A stretch of DNA of 64,000 nt from Adenophora triphylla var. japonica. Lineage: Eukaryota > Streptophyta > Magnoliopsida > Asterales > Campanulaceae. Positions 33,077 through 43,617 of the stretch are shown here, piece by piece (the stretch's first letter is position 1; the number at the start of each line of letters is the position of its first letter). The notes beneath the pieces were generated by a model. It did not search any database. It worked only from the letters and a program-made list of their open reading frames with translations, and was not told the origin of the DNA. The stretch spans positions 62,001 to 126,000 of the forward strand of contig JAFEMH010000072.1 of the NCBI GenBank assembly GCA_022495995.1. Direction: 5' to 3'. The position numbers and the translations under genes were made by a program.

Positions 33077-33120
33077 GATTAATTTAGTGATATGACGTGA
33101 TTAATTTAGTGATATGACGT
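33077..33120 (-). promoter_or_regulatory. Exact 22-bp tandem duplication with TGACGT cores
   Basis: Two perfect adjacent copies of a 22-mer (33077-33098, 33099-33120), each ending TGACGT (ACGTCA on the gene strand), the core bound by plant TGA/bZIP factors. They lie about 30-75 bp upstream of the TATA box. Inferred cis-element pair of the glycine-rich gene. Confidence 0.55.
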
Positions 33121-33634
33121 AAGAATCCAGACATCATGTACAGTTCAACTACACATCAGTTCAATTTTTATAGTCGGAAAATATATTTTATAGGGATAGT
33201 ACATGTTTTACATTTTATCGAAAGTAAAAACGAGTTACATTTTTGGTTAACATGACATTTTATAACAAGATGAATTAAGTATAATTTGTACTGATATACA
33301 GTCCCGAAATCAATGTTATGGAGGAATTTAGTGTCGACATGAAAACCTGTGACATGCACTAAAAGGACTAGCAACTTCATGGGTACATACACTTTACTGG
33401 ATGTGTGTGTGTGAAAAGTTGAGTACATGTGAATGGGTAGCATGGTCTCCACTTAGCTCCCCAACTATATGAAGATTTTGTAATTAGCTAGCCGCGCCAT
33501 AAATTAGAGTGGGTCGGTCTATCTATTTCTTGTAGCTCTTAAAGGAGATTTCCATTTCAAGTCTTAAGATTTTGACACATCATCATCCCACTATGTCAAC
33601 TCTTTGTTAAATATAATCCCAAGTGGCTAATGCA
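33121..33634. other. Upstream intergenic DNA
   Basis: AT-rich region without a supported gene or known repeat. Possibly distal promoter of the glycine-rich gene. Confidence 0.4.
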
Positions 33635-33636
33635 TA

Positions 33637-33921
33637 CTCCCTCAGTTCCAATTTAATGGAGACTTATTTCTTTTTTGGTTCGTCCCTGTTTAATGGAGAC
33701 TGTCCAAAATGGAAAGAAATCTTTACTATTTTTTTCACTTATTCTGTCTCCTATTTTACTTTTACACTCACAATACCAATCAAATCACTATTTCTTCCAC
33801 TCATTCTCTCTCCTATTTAATTTTTCATACTCACAATATTTTCTTCCACTTTTTTTTTTTCTTACTTTTTCTTAATTCGTGTGTCCAAAAATTTGATATT
33901 AATTAAACTGGACAGAGGGAG
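33637..33921. mobile_element. Stowaway-like MITE
   Basis: 285 bp; ends CTCCCTCAGTTCC and GGACAGAGGGAG are inverted copies, with TA on both outer sides (33635-33636, 33922-33923). TIR and TA duplication fit Tc1/mariner-derived Stowaway elements. No coding capacity. Confidence 0.85.
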
Positions 33922-34115
33922 TATGATTTTCAGACTCTTGTAAGAAAAAGACAAATAAAGAAAACAAAGTCAAACTTTCCCTCTTTCTGTCCCAAAATGA
34001 ACACTCTTTCTGTTCCAAAATGAACACGATTCACCCACATATAAAAGATTAGATTGAGTAGTTGGTATGACACACTACACACTCGTACAATTCTTAATGA
34101 GTAATATTAAAGTTA

Positions 34116-34883
34116 GCAAAAAAATCATATTTTCGTTACTAAACTTTAGCTTTTTTAAAAAAAAATTCATTGAACTATCATAATTTTCAAAATATGCTCA
34201 CTCCGTTAATATATTCGCTAGAAATCTAAAGAAATTTAGTCATGTGAATAATGTTCGTTAAGTTTTCAACCAATATTTTAACATTGTTGACATGTATAAT
34301 GAATACTACAATTTTTTTTAAATGTAAAATGTTATTAGCACATACTCCCTTCGTCCCATAAGTCTTAAGAATATATTGACTTTTTGGTCAACTTTTGATA
34401 ACTTTGACTAAAACTTTATAGAAAATTTGATAATCTTAACAAAAATTTGAATTTTTTTATTGAAAGTATTTTAATAGTGAGTCATTTTTTTAATTTTTAA
34501 ATCTTTATTAGCATCATAATTTTTTTATAAAATCTTGGTCAAAGCAACTCAAAGTTGACAAAAAAAGTCAATAATTCTTAAGACTTATGGGATGGAGGGA
34601 GTAGTTTATAAAAAATATTACAAATTAATTTTCCCAAAAAATCATTTATCATAGATCATATTTAAAAAAAACTAGTCATATGAAGTCATTTGGCTAATTT
34701 CGTTAAATTTTAAGCGAATTTGTTGACGGTGGCTAAATTTTGTTAAATTTTAAGCGAATTTGTTGACGGAGTGAGCACATTTTGAAAAATATAAAAGTTC
34801 AGTGAGAACATTTTTAAAAAAAATAGTTCAGTTAGAACATTTTGAAAAATGCTATAATTCAGTGATGAAAATATGATTTTTGC
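34116..34883. mobile_element. Mutator-like MITE with 10-bp target duplication
   Basis: Terminal inverted repeats GCAAAAAAATCATATTTTC and (inverted) GCAAAAATCATATTTTC; identity extends inward over more than 100 bp on each arm, e.g. the CTCACTCCGT / ACGGAGTGAG pair. Flanks are the direct repeat ATTAAAGTTA (34106-34115, 34884-34893). A 9-10 bp duplication fits Mutator-like elements. A Stowaway MITE sits inside (34345-34601), as does a tandem repeat of about 40 bp (34697-34776). No transposase. Confidence 0.75.
34345..34601. mobile_element. Stowaway-like MITE nested in the Mutator-like MITE
   Basis: 257 bp, long inverted ends (CTCCCTTCGTCCCATAAGTC and its counterpart at 34582-34601), TA duplication at 34343-34344 and 34602-34603. 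Confidence 0.87.
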
Positions 34884-34893
34884 ATTAAAGTTA

Positions 34894-35042
34894 CAAAATT
34901 TGATTTATAGAATGATGTGTCATAATTATGTTGATAATTTTAATTAAAATGTAATAGATTTACAACCAATGCAAAAAAATAAAATATTGACACTTTATTT
35001 TGTATCAATTTTCTTTATACAAACTTCGTCCTTTATGCCTTT
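34894..35042. other. AT-rich flank before element D
   Basis: No feature seen other than the CCTTT target copy at 35038-35042. Confidence 0.5.
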
Positions 35043-35740
35043 TGTTGGGTTTTTTTTTCTTCCCTTCTCCCTTCTAGTGGATTAAAAAGCCCATCTTATT
35101 TTATGTTTTTTATTTTATTTTTGGTCCAAAATTTTACCCATTTACTTAGCCCATTAGATTAGTAATATTAGGGTATTATTACTGTTTTTTATTTGGCTAA
35201 GACGTGAGAGCAGCAGCCGTGAACAGAGGGTGAAAACAGATTTTCGAGTGTAACACTCCTTCAGCGCAGCAGTTTTCTTTTCACGATTCCCGCTTCGTTT
35301 GTGGTACGATCGGGGTGATTTTTTCGTCTGGTTCTTCGTAAGAGATAGAGCTTCGATCCTACTGGCTTTGATCGAGTTTCTCAGATTTCTAGACAGGTGA
35401 TTTTATGGTTCGAATTTGCTGCAGATTGTGAAGTTTTTGTTGGACTGTTTTTGCTGTTTTGGTTTAGATCAAGTTTATTGTTCTTGATCATTATTTGGGT
35501 TGTGCTCTCTTGTACCGAACTTTTATTTACGTAGTAGTGGATTTTCTGGACTTGGTCCCGGGGTTTTTACTTCTCGATTTGAAAAGGTTTTCCTCGTTAA
35601 CAATTCTCGGTGTCGTTATTGCTTTTGGTTATTGTTTATTCGTTGCTTGGGTATTATTATTTCTGCGATATTAGTATTATCTGCTCCTACTAAGTTAACA
35701 CAAGTAGAGAAATTTATTCCGCATTGTTACTTTCTCATCA
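35043..35740 (+). repeat. Element D 5' LTR (698 bp)
   Basis: TGTTGGG to TCTCATCA. Contains a GC-richer R/U5 half. Differs from the 3' LTR at roughly 16 sites plus an 8-bp indel near 35070. Confidence 0.92.
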
Positions 35741-35743
35741 AAG

Positions 35744-35756
35744 TGGTATCAGAGCC
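35744..35756 (+). other. Element D primer-binding site
   Basis: TGGTATCAGAGCC, initiator-Met type, three bases after the LTR. Confidence 0.93.
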
Positions 35757-35790
35757 CTTGATTTTGTGGTTTATTGACTTGTGTTGAACG

Positions 35791-36660
35791 ATGGAGGTTA
35801 GTACTAGTAGAATGATTAATTTGAATGGTTCAAATTATCAGTTGTGGAAATCGAAGATGGAGGATCTTCTTTATGTGAAGGGATTTCACCAATCAGTTTT
35901 TTGTTCAGAAAAACCCGAGGGTAAAACGGATGATGATTGGGCTTTGTTGCACCGACAAGTTTGTGGTATATCAGACAGTGGGTAGATGATAATGTGTTGA
36001 ACCATGTCAGTACAGATATACATGCCCGTACTTTGCGGACTAAGCTTGAACAGTTGCATGCCCGGAAGACTGAAAATAGTAAATTGTTTTTGATGAAACA
36101 ATTGATTGGTTTGAGGTACAGAGATGGGACTGCGATGACAGATCACTTGAATACTTTTCAGGGAGTTATGAATCAGCTATCAGAGATGGGTATAAAGTTT
36201 GATGAAGAGATAAAAGGTTTATGGCTTCTTGGTACGTTACCAGATTCATGGGAGACTTTTAGAACTTCTTTGTCAAACTCTGCACCTAATGGTATTATTT
36301 CTATGGAAATCGCTAAAGGTAGTGTTCTAAATGAAGAGTTGCGAAGGAAATTGCAGGGTTCCAGTTCACCAGCAGATGCCTTAGTTGTTGAAGACAGGGG
36401 AAGAAATAGACACCGAGGTCAGAACAACAACAGAGGCAGGAGCAGAGATCAGTCGAAAAAAAGAAGCAAGTCAAGGGGTAGATATGCAGATAAAGAGTGT
36501 GATCACTGTGGTAAGAAAGGGCATATTAAGAGGTTTTGCTTTCAGTTGAAAAAGGAGAATAGGAAACTCAGAGACAGAGATGGTAATAAAGATGATAACA
36601 ATGATGGAGATCGAGGCTTCATGCCCACCGAAGATTTTCTTCTTGTCTATGACAATGAGA
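35791..36660 (+). pseudogene. Element D gag
   Basis: Begins [19 protein letters not shown], the usual start of Tork Gag (DUF4219-like). A frameshift near 35960 shifts to the frame holding the capsid (LRTKLEQLHARKTENSKLFL, LLGTLPDSWETFR), a basic Arg/Asn/Gly-rich patch and the zinc knuckle CDHCGKKGHIKRFC at about 36500-36540, with all four metal ligands. RNA-packaging role. Confidence 0.87.
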
Positions 36661-37586
36661 GCATTAATTTCATAGGCAGTGAGGTAAGTTGGGTAATAGA
36701 CAGTGGTGCTTCTATTCATGCCACCTCCCATTTAGATTTCTTTACATCCTACACACCCGGTGAATATGGGTCTGTTAAGATGGGAAACGGTAATTTGGCA
36801 AAAATTGTTGGAATTGGTAATGTTTGCCTTGAAACGGAAGTTGGCATGAAACTAGTTCTCAGGGATGTGAGGCATGTTCCGAATCTTCGTCTGAATTTGT
36901 TATCTGCAGGTAGACTCGATGATGATGATATTTGCAATACTTTCGGTTGTGGGCAATGGAAGCTTACCAGAGGTTCTATGGTTGTGGCAAAAGGTAAGAA
37001 GCACTCTACCTTATATTCCATGCAGGCAAAAGTATGCAAAGACAATATTAATGTTGCAGAGTCCGAGATTGCTGTTGAGCTTTGGCATAAGCGACTTAGC
37101 CATATTAGTGAAAAGGAAATGGAAAAATTGGCTAAAAGGAATCTTCTTTCTGGGGTAAAAAATACGCAGTTGAAGAGATGTTCTCATTGCTTGGCAGGTA
37201 AACAGAACAGAGTTTCTTTTAAAAGTCGCCCTCCTTTTAGAAAGCGTAATTTACTTGATCTTGTATACTCTGATGTGTGTGGTCCGATGAAAACTAGAAC
37301 ACTTGGTGGTTCTCTTTATTTTGTGACTTTCATTGATGATCACTCTAGAAAGTTGTGGGTTTATACCTTAAGTACTAAAGATCAAGTGTTTGATGTGTTT
37401 AAAGAATTTCATGCTTCTGTTGAGAGAGAAACAGGGAGAAAGCTTAAATGTATCCGCACAGATAATGGGGGTGAGTATTTAGGTCCGTTCCATAGATACT
37501 GCAAGCGAGCAGGTATTCGGCATCAAAAGACACCTCCGAAGACACCGCAGCTTGAATGGTATTGCGAAAGAATGAACGGAGACTAG
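36661..37586 (+). pseudogene. Element D protease and integrase core
   Basis: Continues the gag frame. Protease: WVIDSGASIHAT (DSG) and RHVPNLRLNLLSAGRL. GAG-pre-integrase: ELWHKRLSHIS and CSHCLAGKQ. Integrase: VYSDVCGPMKT (first Asp), FIDDHSRKLWVY, RTDNGGEY (second Asp). The frame fails at TPQLEWYCERMNGD; a frameshift in the region that normally reads HNGVAERMN disrupts the catalytic Glu. Confidence 0.87.
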
Positions 37587-37670
37587 TGGAAAGGGTCGAG
37601 TGTTTACTTTCTCATGCGGGGCTTCCAAGAACTTTTTGGGGTGAGGCTTTGAGTACGAGTTGTTCATATC

Positions 37671-38280
37671 TTGAATAAGTCACCTTGTGTTCCACTGAAT
37701 TTTGAAGTACCAAAAAAGGTTTGGACAGGTAACGATGAATCATATGATCATTTGCGTGTTTTTGGGTGTAAGGCATTTGTGCATATACCTAAGGATGAAC
37801 GGTCCAAACTTGATATGAAGACACGCCAGTGCATTTTTGTAGGCTATGGTTTTGATGATTTTGGCTACAAGCTTTATGATCCGATTGCAAAGAAGATTAT
37901 TAGAAGCAGAGATGTAGTTTTTATGGAAGATCGTACTATAGCGAGACATTGATAAAGCGAGGTGTCACATGACGGCGGTGATTTAATTGATTGGGATCCG
38001 ATTCCTTTGGAAGCGACTGCAGAGCGGGTTGAGAATGATTTTCGTGGATCATATACAGGATACAGATGAAGCTGAGACTCCTATGCAGATTGATGATCAG
38101 CAGCAACCACAGCAGGAAGAGCAGCAACAGCCAGAGCCGCCGCCAATTGAAGTCCCACCTGCAGCTGAAGTTATTCCTCCTAGAAGGTCCAATAGAGATA
38201 GACAGCCTTCTAGCGGTATCCTGTTGCGATTATGTGTTATTGGTGATGGGGAGAACCTGAGTGTTATTAGGAGGCTATAG
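37671..38280 (+). pseudogene. Element D integrase C-terminus and linker
   Basis: 37671-37952 has VFGCKAFVHIPKDERSKLD and the FVGYGFDDFGYKLYDP block. A stop near 37950 and a frame change lead to 37987-38280, an acidic then Gln/Pro-rich linker (QQPQQEEQQQPEPPP) and RRSNRDRQPS, as in the linker before Tork reverse transcriptases. Confidence 0.8.
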
Positions 38281-38312
38281 CACATGGGGACAAGGATAAA
38301 TGGGAGAATGTC

Positions 38313-39818
38313 ATGCAAGAAGAGATGAAATCTTTGCATGACAATCATAGTTTTGAGCTAGTGAAGCTACCTAAGGGTAAGAGAGCACTCAAGAACAAGT
38401 GGGTATACAGATTGAAGACTGAAGAAAATAATTCGCATCCAAGGTACAAGGCAAGATTGGTTGTGAAGGGTTTCAGTCAGAAAGAGGGGATAGATTTTGG
38501 AGAGATTTTCTCACCAGTTGTGAAGATGTCATCTATTCGAGTTGTTCTTGGTTTAGCTGCTAGTATGGACTTGGAGATTGAGCAGTTGGATGTGAAGAGC
38601 GCTTTTTTACATGGAGATTTAGAGGAAGAAATTTTCATGGAGCAGCCAGAGGGTTTCGAGGTAAAGGGAAAAGAAAACCTAGTCTGCAAGTTGAAGAAAA
38701 GCTTATATGGGTTGAAACAGGCTCCAAGACAATAGTACAAGAAGTTCGAATCATTCATGGGGACGCCTGGAAATATACCAGGACAGCTTCTGACCCTTGT
38801 GTTTTTGTCAAGAAATTTCCTGATAATGATTTTATAATTTTACTGTTATATGTTGATGACATGTTGCTTGTTGGTCAGGATATCAAGAAAATTGACAAGT
38901 TGAAGAAGGAGCTTAATAAGTCTTTTGCCATGAAGGATTTGGGTCCAGCAAAACAAATTCTTGGCATGAGAATTAGCAGAGACAGAAAAGAAAAGAAGCT
39001 GTGGTTATCTCAAGAGAGGTATATTGAGAAAGTGCTTGAAAGGTTCAAGATGGATAAGGCCAAGCCCGTTGGTACTCCGCTTGCTAGTCACTTCAAGTTG
39101 AATTCAGAGCAATGTCCCTCAAGTGATGAACAGAAACGGGAAATGGAACGGGTTCCGTATGCTTCAGCAGTTGGTAGTTTGATGTATGCAATGGTATATA
39201 CAAGGCCAGATTTAGCTCATGCAGTTGGTATTGTTAGCCGGTATCTCACTAATCCTGGGAGAGAACATTGGGCGACGGTAAAGTGGATTTTCGGGTATCT
39301 TAGAGGCACTTCCAAGTTGTGTATTTGTTATGGAGATGGCAAGCCGGTTTTAGAAGCTTTCACGAGATTCGGATATGGCTCGTGATTCGGATACAAGGAA
39401 GTCTATATCGGGGTACTTGATCACATTTGCGGGGAGCGGTGGCATGGCGATCAAGGTTGCGAAGTGTGTTTCACTATCTACCACGGAAGCAGAGTTTATT
39501 GCAACAACGGAAGCTTCGAAAGAGATGTTGTGGATGAAGCGGTTTACTCAAGAAATTGGGTGTATGCAAGAGAGGTATGTGGTATTTTGTGATAGTCAAA
39601 GTGCTATTCACCTTGCTAAAAATTCTAGCTTCCATTCAAAGTCGAAGCATATTGATGTTCGATATCACTGGATTCGTGATACTTTGGAATCGAAGTTGCT
39701 ACACCTTGAAAAGGTTCACACGGATTGGAATGGGTCAGACATGATGACTAAGAGTTTGCCAAAGAAGAAGCATGATACCTGCTGCGAGATCGCAGGTATG
39801 ATGGGATTCTCGACATAA
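38313..39818 (+). pseudogene. Element D reverse transcriptase and RNase H
   Basis: 38313-38735: [53 protein letters not shown] and YGLKQAPRQ, then an in-frame stop (W to stop) and frameshift. The YVDDMLLVG box follows at about 38846-38875, then KDLGPAKQILGMRI and the VYTRPDLAHAV block. RNase H changes frame near 39375-39385: DTRKSISGYL, STTEAEFIATTEA, FCDSQSAIHLAKN and KHIDVRYHWIR. Inactive copy. Confidence 0.87.
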
Positions 39819-39828
39819 TCAACACTGT

Positions 39829-39842
39829 CGGGAGGGGGAGTT
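39829..39842 (+). other. Element D polypurine tract
   Basis: GTCGGGAGGGGGAG-type purine run ending next to TGTTGGG of the 3' LTR. Confidence 0.85.
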
Positions 39843-40534
39843 TGTTGGGTTTTTTTTTCTTCCCTTCTAGTTGATTAAAAAGCCCATCTTATTTTATGTT
39901 TTTTATTTTATTTTTGGCCCAAAATTTTACCCATTTACTTAGCCCATTAGATTAGTAATATTAGGGTATTATTACTGTTTTTTATTTGGCTAAGACGTGA
40001 GAGCAGCAGCCGTGAACAGAGGGTGAAAACAGATTTTCGAGTGTAACACTCTTTCAGCGCAGCAGTTTTCTTTTCACGATTCCCGCTTCGTTTGTGGTCC
40101 GATCGGGGTGATTTTTTCGCCTGGTTCTTCGTAAGAGATAGAGCTTCGATCCTACTGGCTTTGATCAAGTTTCTCAGATCTCTAGATAGGTGATTTTCTG
40201 GTTCGAATTTGCTGCAGATTGTGGAGTTTTTGTTGGACTGTTTTTGTTGTTTTGGTTTAGATCAAGTTTATTGTTCTTGATCATTTTTTGGGTTGTGCTC
40301 TCTTGTACCGAACCTTTATTTACGTAGTAGTGGATTTTCTGGACTTGGTCCCGGGGTTTTTACTTCTCGATTTGAAAAGGTTTTCCTCGTTAACAATTCT
40401 CGGTGTCGTTATTGCTTTTGGTTATTGTTTATTCGTTGCTTGGGTATTATTATTTCTGCGATATTAGTATTATCTGCTCCTACTAAGTTAACACAAGTAG
40501 AAAAAGTTTATTCCGCATTATTACTTTCTCATCA
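39843..40534 (+). repeat. Element D 3' LTR (692 bp)
   Basis: TGTTGGG to TCTCATCA, followed by CCTTT, the right target copy. Confidence 0.92.
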
Positions 40535-40658
40535 CCTTTTAACGTTGCCAATTCTTAATAAGTCAAACTTTATGCTTTTGTGACCATCTAGTGTATAACT
40601 GTGTATTGTAGTGCTTCTATAATTATCATCTTATATTTAAGTGCTTTGACCCTCCTCT

Positions 40659-41741
40659 GGCCGTTTGGTTCGATGAAAAAAAAGTGAAGGAATGAAATGG
40701 TCATTGGAATTGAATTATTAAGAAATTGGAATGAAAAAAAACTGGTCAAACCCCTCCGTTTGATTGGCACGGAATGGAATGAAATTGTTATTCAATTTCT
40801 TGACAAATCATGTTTGGTTTGAAAATACAAATTATAAGAATGGAATGAAAATATATAAAATGTCCAATTTACCCTTCTTTTAAAAAATTAATGAGTAAAA
40901 AAAAAATTTTTTTTTTGGGAAGAGAGTGAGGTGGGCTAGGCAGGGTATGAAAAATGAGCAAAAAAAAAATTTTCTTTTTTTTTGGTGGAGGGGGGAGGGG
41001 GAAGGGCGGGGGCAAGGCAAGGCGAGTTTGGGTGGGATAGGCGGGGGTATGCAAAATGAGCAAAAAAAAATTTTTTTTTTGGGAGGGGGTGGGGTAGGTG
41101 GGGGTGGTAGGGCGGGGGTGGATGGGTGGGGTAGGCGGGCGTATGCAAAATGAGTAAAAAAAAATTTTTGCGATGGGGGAGGGGCGGGGGTTGGGTAGGC
41201 ATGGGTAAGCAAAATGAGTAAAAAAAAATTTTTTTGAGGGGGAGGGGGCAGGGGCTGAGTGGGTAGGGTAGGCAGGAGTATGCAAAATGAGTAAAAAAAA
41301 AAATTTTTATGGGGGGGTGTGGGTGGAGGGGGGTGAGGGGGCGAGGACTGGTTGGGTGGGATAGACAGGGGGTATGCAAAATGAGTAAAAAAATAAATTT
41401 TTGGTGGGGGGTGGGGGTGGTAGGGCAGGGACTGGGTGGGTAGGGTAGGTAGGGGTATGCAAAATGAGTAAGGTGGGTGGGGTAGGCAGGGGGTGGGGGG
41501 GTAGGTGGGGTAGGTAGCAGTGATATGGGTTTGGGGGTATTTTGGTCATAAATTATTTTTTTTTGAATTACATTCCCGAAGGAATTCTACTTTCCTTCAA
41601 TTTTTGAATGGAATGCTCAATTCCTTTATTGGAATGAAAAATTTTGCAAAACTTAAACCAAACATGCCAAAAAAATTGATCAACAAAATTGATCATTTCA
41701 ATTTCATTAAATTCCATTCAAATACCACGAACCAAACGGCC
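40659..41741. mobile_element. Inverted-repeat (MITE-like) element carrying a minisatellite
   Basis: Ends GGCCGTTTGGTTCG and its inverse at 41728-41741. The arms continue with weaker complementary patches (GGAATGGAATG / CATTCCATTC types). No clear target duplication, so hAT or PIF/Harbinger origin cannot be settled. The middle is a G-rich minisatellite. No transposase. Confidence 0.62.
40885..41520. repeat. G-rich minisatellite, about eight units
   Basis: Units of 63-101 bp, each built of TGCAAAATGAG(T/C)AAAAAAAA, a T run, then a G-rich segment such as GGGGGAGGGGG and GGGTAGGCGGGGG. The ATGAGTAAAA/ATGAGCAAAA marker is found near 40890, 40954, 41055, 41150, 41213, 41287, 41380 and 41463. Many G runs on the plus strand could form quadruplexes. 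Pro-rich frames on the minus strand are by-products. Confidence 0.85.
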
Positions 41742-41812
41742 TTATTATTCTAAATCGTTACTAGTAACTCTTTGAAATCTTCTTTAATCATGGTGATTGG
41801 TGATTCGCAATC

Positions 41813-42341
41813 TGATGTAAAGTAAATCGCAGCGGAACAAAATAAAACAAGCTAATCGATTCAATCCTCGCAAAAGGAGTAAAATCGATTAACGAACGAA
41901 AAGGGGATATGATTAAACTTCTCGCAAAAGAATTTAATCTAATAATCAACCGAAGAAGATTATTGGCAAAGTCAATTGATGACTTTAAAATTCACAAAAG
42001 TGAAAGAACTTGCAAATTTGCAAAATAATTTAATTGATAAAAAGGTCTAAATTCGGATTACCACCTTAGGCCTATTTTATAGTGCCCATAAAACTTGAAA
42101 AACAATCCTAAACCTTCTAGAATTACTCCTAACCTATATGGTAACTAAATAGGACTCAAAAACTAGTAAATCTCCTCAAAATCTATTCTAAAATCACCTC
42201 TAATCATCCTATTAAAATAAATGACGAAAATAATAAATTAAATATAAACTAAAACAAATTAAATCCTAAAATACTAATTAAAATACAAATTTAATTAATA
42301 TATTTGACTTTGTCAAATATTTCTTGAACCGGATTACATCA
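41813..42341 (-). repeat. Element F 3' LTR (529 bp)
   Basis: Starts TGATGTAAAG and ends TTACATCA on the plus strand. TATA-like CTATAAAATAGG on the minus strand near 42069-42082. Followed by the purine tract 42342-42353 (minus AGTGGGGGTGAA). Confidence 0.92.
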
Positions 42342-42342
42342 T

Positions 42343-43038
42343 TCACCCCCACTTGAAAAAGGATTCGCCCCGAATCCTCGTCCGATCTTTGAAACGAGCC
42401 CCTCCATCGAAATAAATACTTGAATAAATCTTCATCTTTAACGTAGAAATAACTTGAATTTTTCCGCCCCAATGAAATAAATATTTGGAATAAATATTAT
42501 CTCGAAGCACAAATATGGGCACATAAATATCTTCCGAAAATAAAATTATACCATCAATTCCATCCTTTCCATCATTCTGTTGATCGTCCTTCCCGTCCTC
42601 CATATGAATCAAAACGTCCTCTAGATCACAAATAATTTCTTCTTCCTCAAGATTTGGAACGGAATCTTCGACGATAGAAATAAAATTATCACTAACCTCT
42701 TTTCTTTCGAAATCGCCATTTATAATTTTCGGATCTTGAATCGTGTTGGCTTCATCCATAACCTTTTCCCCCTTGAAATCAAGGTATTCATCTGCTCGAT
42801 TCCGAATTGCTAGATCAGCCGTGACAACAGCTTTTTCTTCATGGAGATGTTCGTCGCGAAAACCTGCCTGATTACTTGGGTTGACACCACCTTGACCAAC
42901 TTGCAATCCTCTCAAAATTTCCATCAACTCTCTATGTTGACGCTCTTGTCGCTCTCTCGCCTCTTCTACATTGCGATTCAAAGCTTCAAGAATTGTGGAA
43001 AGAGTGATATCTCCGTTGTTACCTTCCTCGGCAGCCAT
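42343..43038 (-). CDS. Element F ORF, gag-like or unknown
   Basis: 231 codons from ATG at 43038 to a stop at the edge of the 3' LTR. The N-terminal third (AALNRNVEEARERQERQHREL-type) is a charged helix with coiled-coil character; then an acidic region (EEEEIICDLEDVLIHMEDGKDD) and a C-terminal stretch rich in Tyr, Ile and Phe (KYLFHWGGKIQV, IYFDGGARFKDRTRIRGES). No zinc knuckle or protease site. Similar N-termini are common in plant gypsy Gag proteins, so it may be a reduced Gag, but I do not recognise the family. The frame is intact in a young element, suggesting it was open at insertion. Confidence 0.6.
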   Translation of the reverse strand: MAAEEGNNGDITLSTILEALNRNVEEARERQERQHRELMEILRGLQVGQGGVNPSNQAGFRDEHLHEEKAVVTADLAIRNRADEYLDFKGEKVMDEANTIQDPKIINGDFERKEVSDNFISIVEDSVPNLEEEEIICDLEDVLIHMEDGKDDQQNDGKDGIDGIILFSEDIYVPIFVLRDNIYSKYLFHWGGKIQVISTLKMKIYSSIYFDGGARFKDRTRIRGESFFKWG

Positions 43039-43071
43039 CTACTCGTCCAAGAACCCTAGAATCGATCGATT

Positions 43072-43083
43072 TCTGATACCAAC
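43072..43083 (-). other. Element F primer-binding site
   Basis: The minus strand reads GTTGGTATCAGA directly after the 5' LTR; initiator-Met type, 9-10 matching bases. Confidence 0.85.
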
Positions 43084-43612
43084 TGATGTAAAGTAAAACG
43101 CAGCGGAACAAAATAAAACAAGCTAATCGATTCAATCCTCGCAAAAGGAGTAAAATCGATTAACGAACGAAAAGGGGATATGATTAAACTTCTCGCAAAA
43201 GAATTTAATCTAATAATCAACCGAAGAAGATTATTGGCAAAGTCAATTGATGACTTTAAAATTCACAAAAGTGAAAGAACTTGCAAATTTGCAAAATAAT
43301 TTAATTGATAAAAAGGTCTAAATTCGGATTACCACCTTAGGCCTATTTTATAGTGCCCATAAAACTTGAAAAACAATCCTAAACCTTCTATAATTACTCC
43401 TAACATATATGGTAACTAAATAGGACTCAAAAACTAGTAAATCTCCTCAAAATCTACTCTAAAATCACCTCTAATCATCCTATTAAAATAAATGACGAAA
43501 ATAATAAATTAAATATAAACTAAAACAAATTAAATCCTAAAATACTAATTAAAATACAAGTTTAATTAATATATTTGACTTTGTCAAATATTTCTTGAAC
43601 CGGATTACGTCA
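43084..43612 (-). repeat. Element F 5' LTR (529 bp)
   Basis: Same as the 3' LTR apart from single-base changes; the outer end reads TTACGTCA instead of TTACATCA. TATA-like motif near 43340-43352 (minus). Confidence 0.92.
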
Positions 43613-43617
43613 CAATC

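Larger units (their letters stand above)
35043..40534 (+). mobile_element. Element D: Tork/Tnt1-like Ty1/copia retrotransposon
   Basis: Complete 5.5-kb insertion with 5-bp target duplications CCTTT (35038-35042 and 40535-40539), LTRs of 698 and 692 bp about 2% different by eye, primer site, gag, protease, integrase, reverse transcriptase, RNase H and purine tract in that order. Protein motifs (CHCGKKGH knuckle, [43 protein letters not shown]) fit the Tork lineage. At least four frameshifts plus stops break gag-pol. Confidence 0.92.
41813..43612 (-). mobile_element. Element F: compact LTR retrotransposon with a single ORF (1.8 kb)
   Basis: Two LTRs of exactly 529 bp, about 6 differences by eye, with an 8-bp terminal inverted repeat (TGATGTAA / TTACATCA). 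Target duplication CAATC (41808-41812, 43613-43617). The minus strand carries the initiator-Met-type primer site and a purine tract. The interior is only 742 bp and has one 231-codon ORF and no protease, integrase or reverse transcriptase. It must depend on another element for mobilisation; size and content fit between TRIM and gag-only (TR-GAG) elements. Confidence 0.9.

Noticed and set aside
40869..41549. Several Pro-rich open frames up to 147 residues
   Set aside because: They are readings of the G-rich minisatellite on the minus strand.
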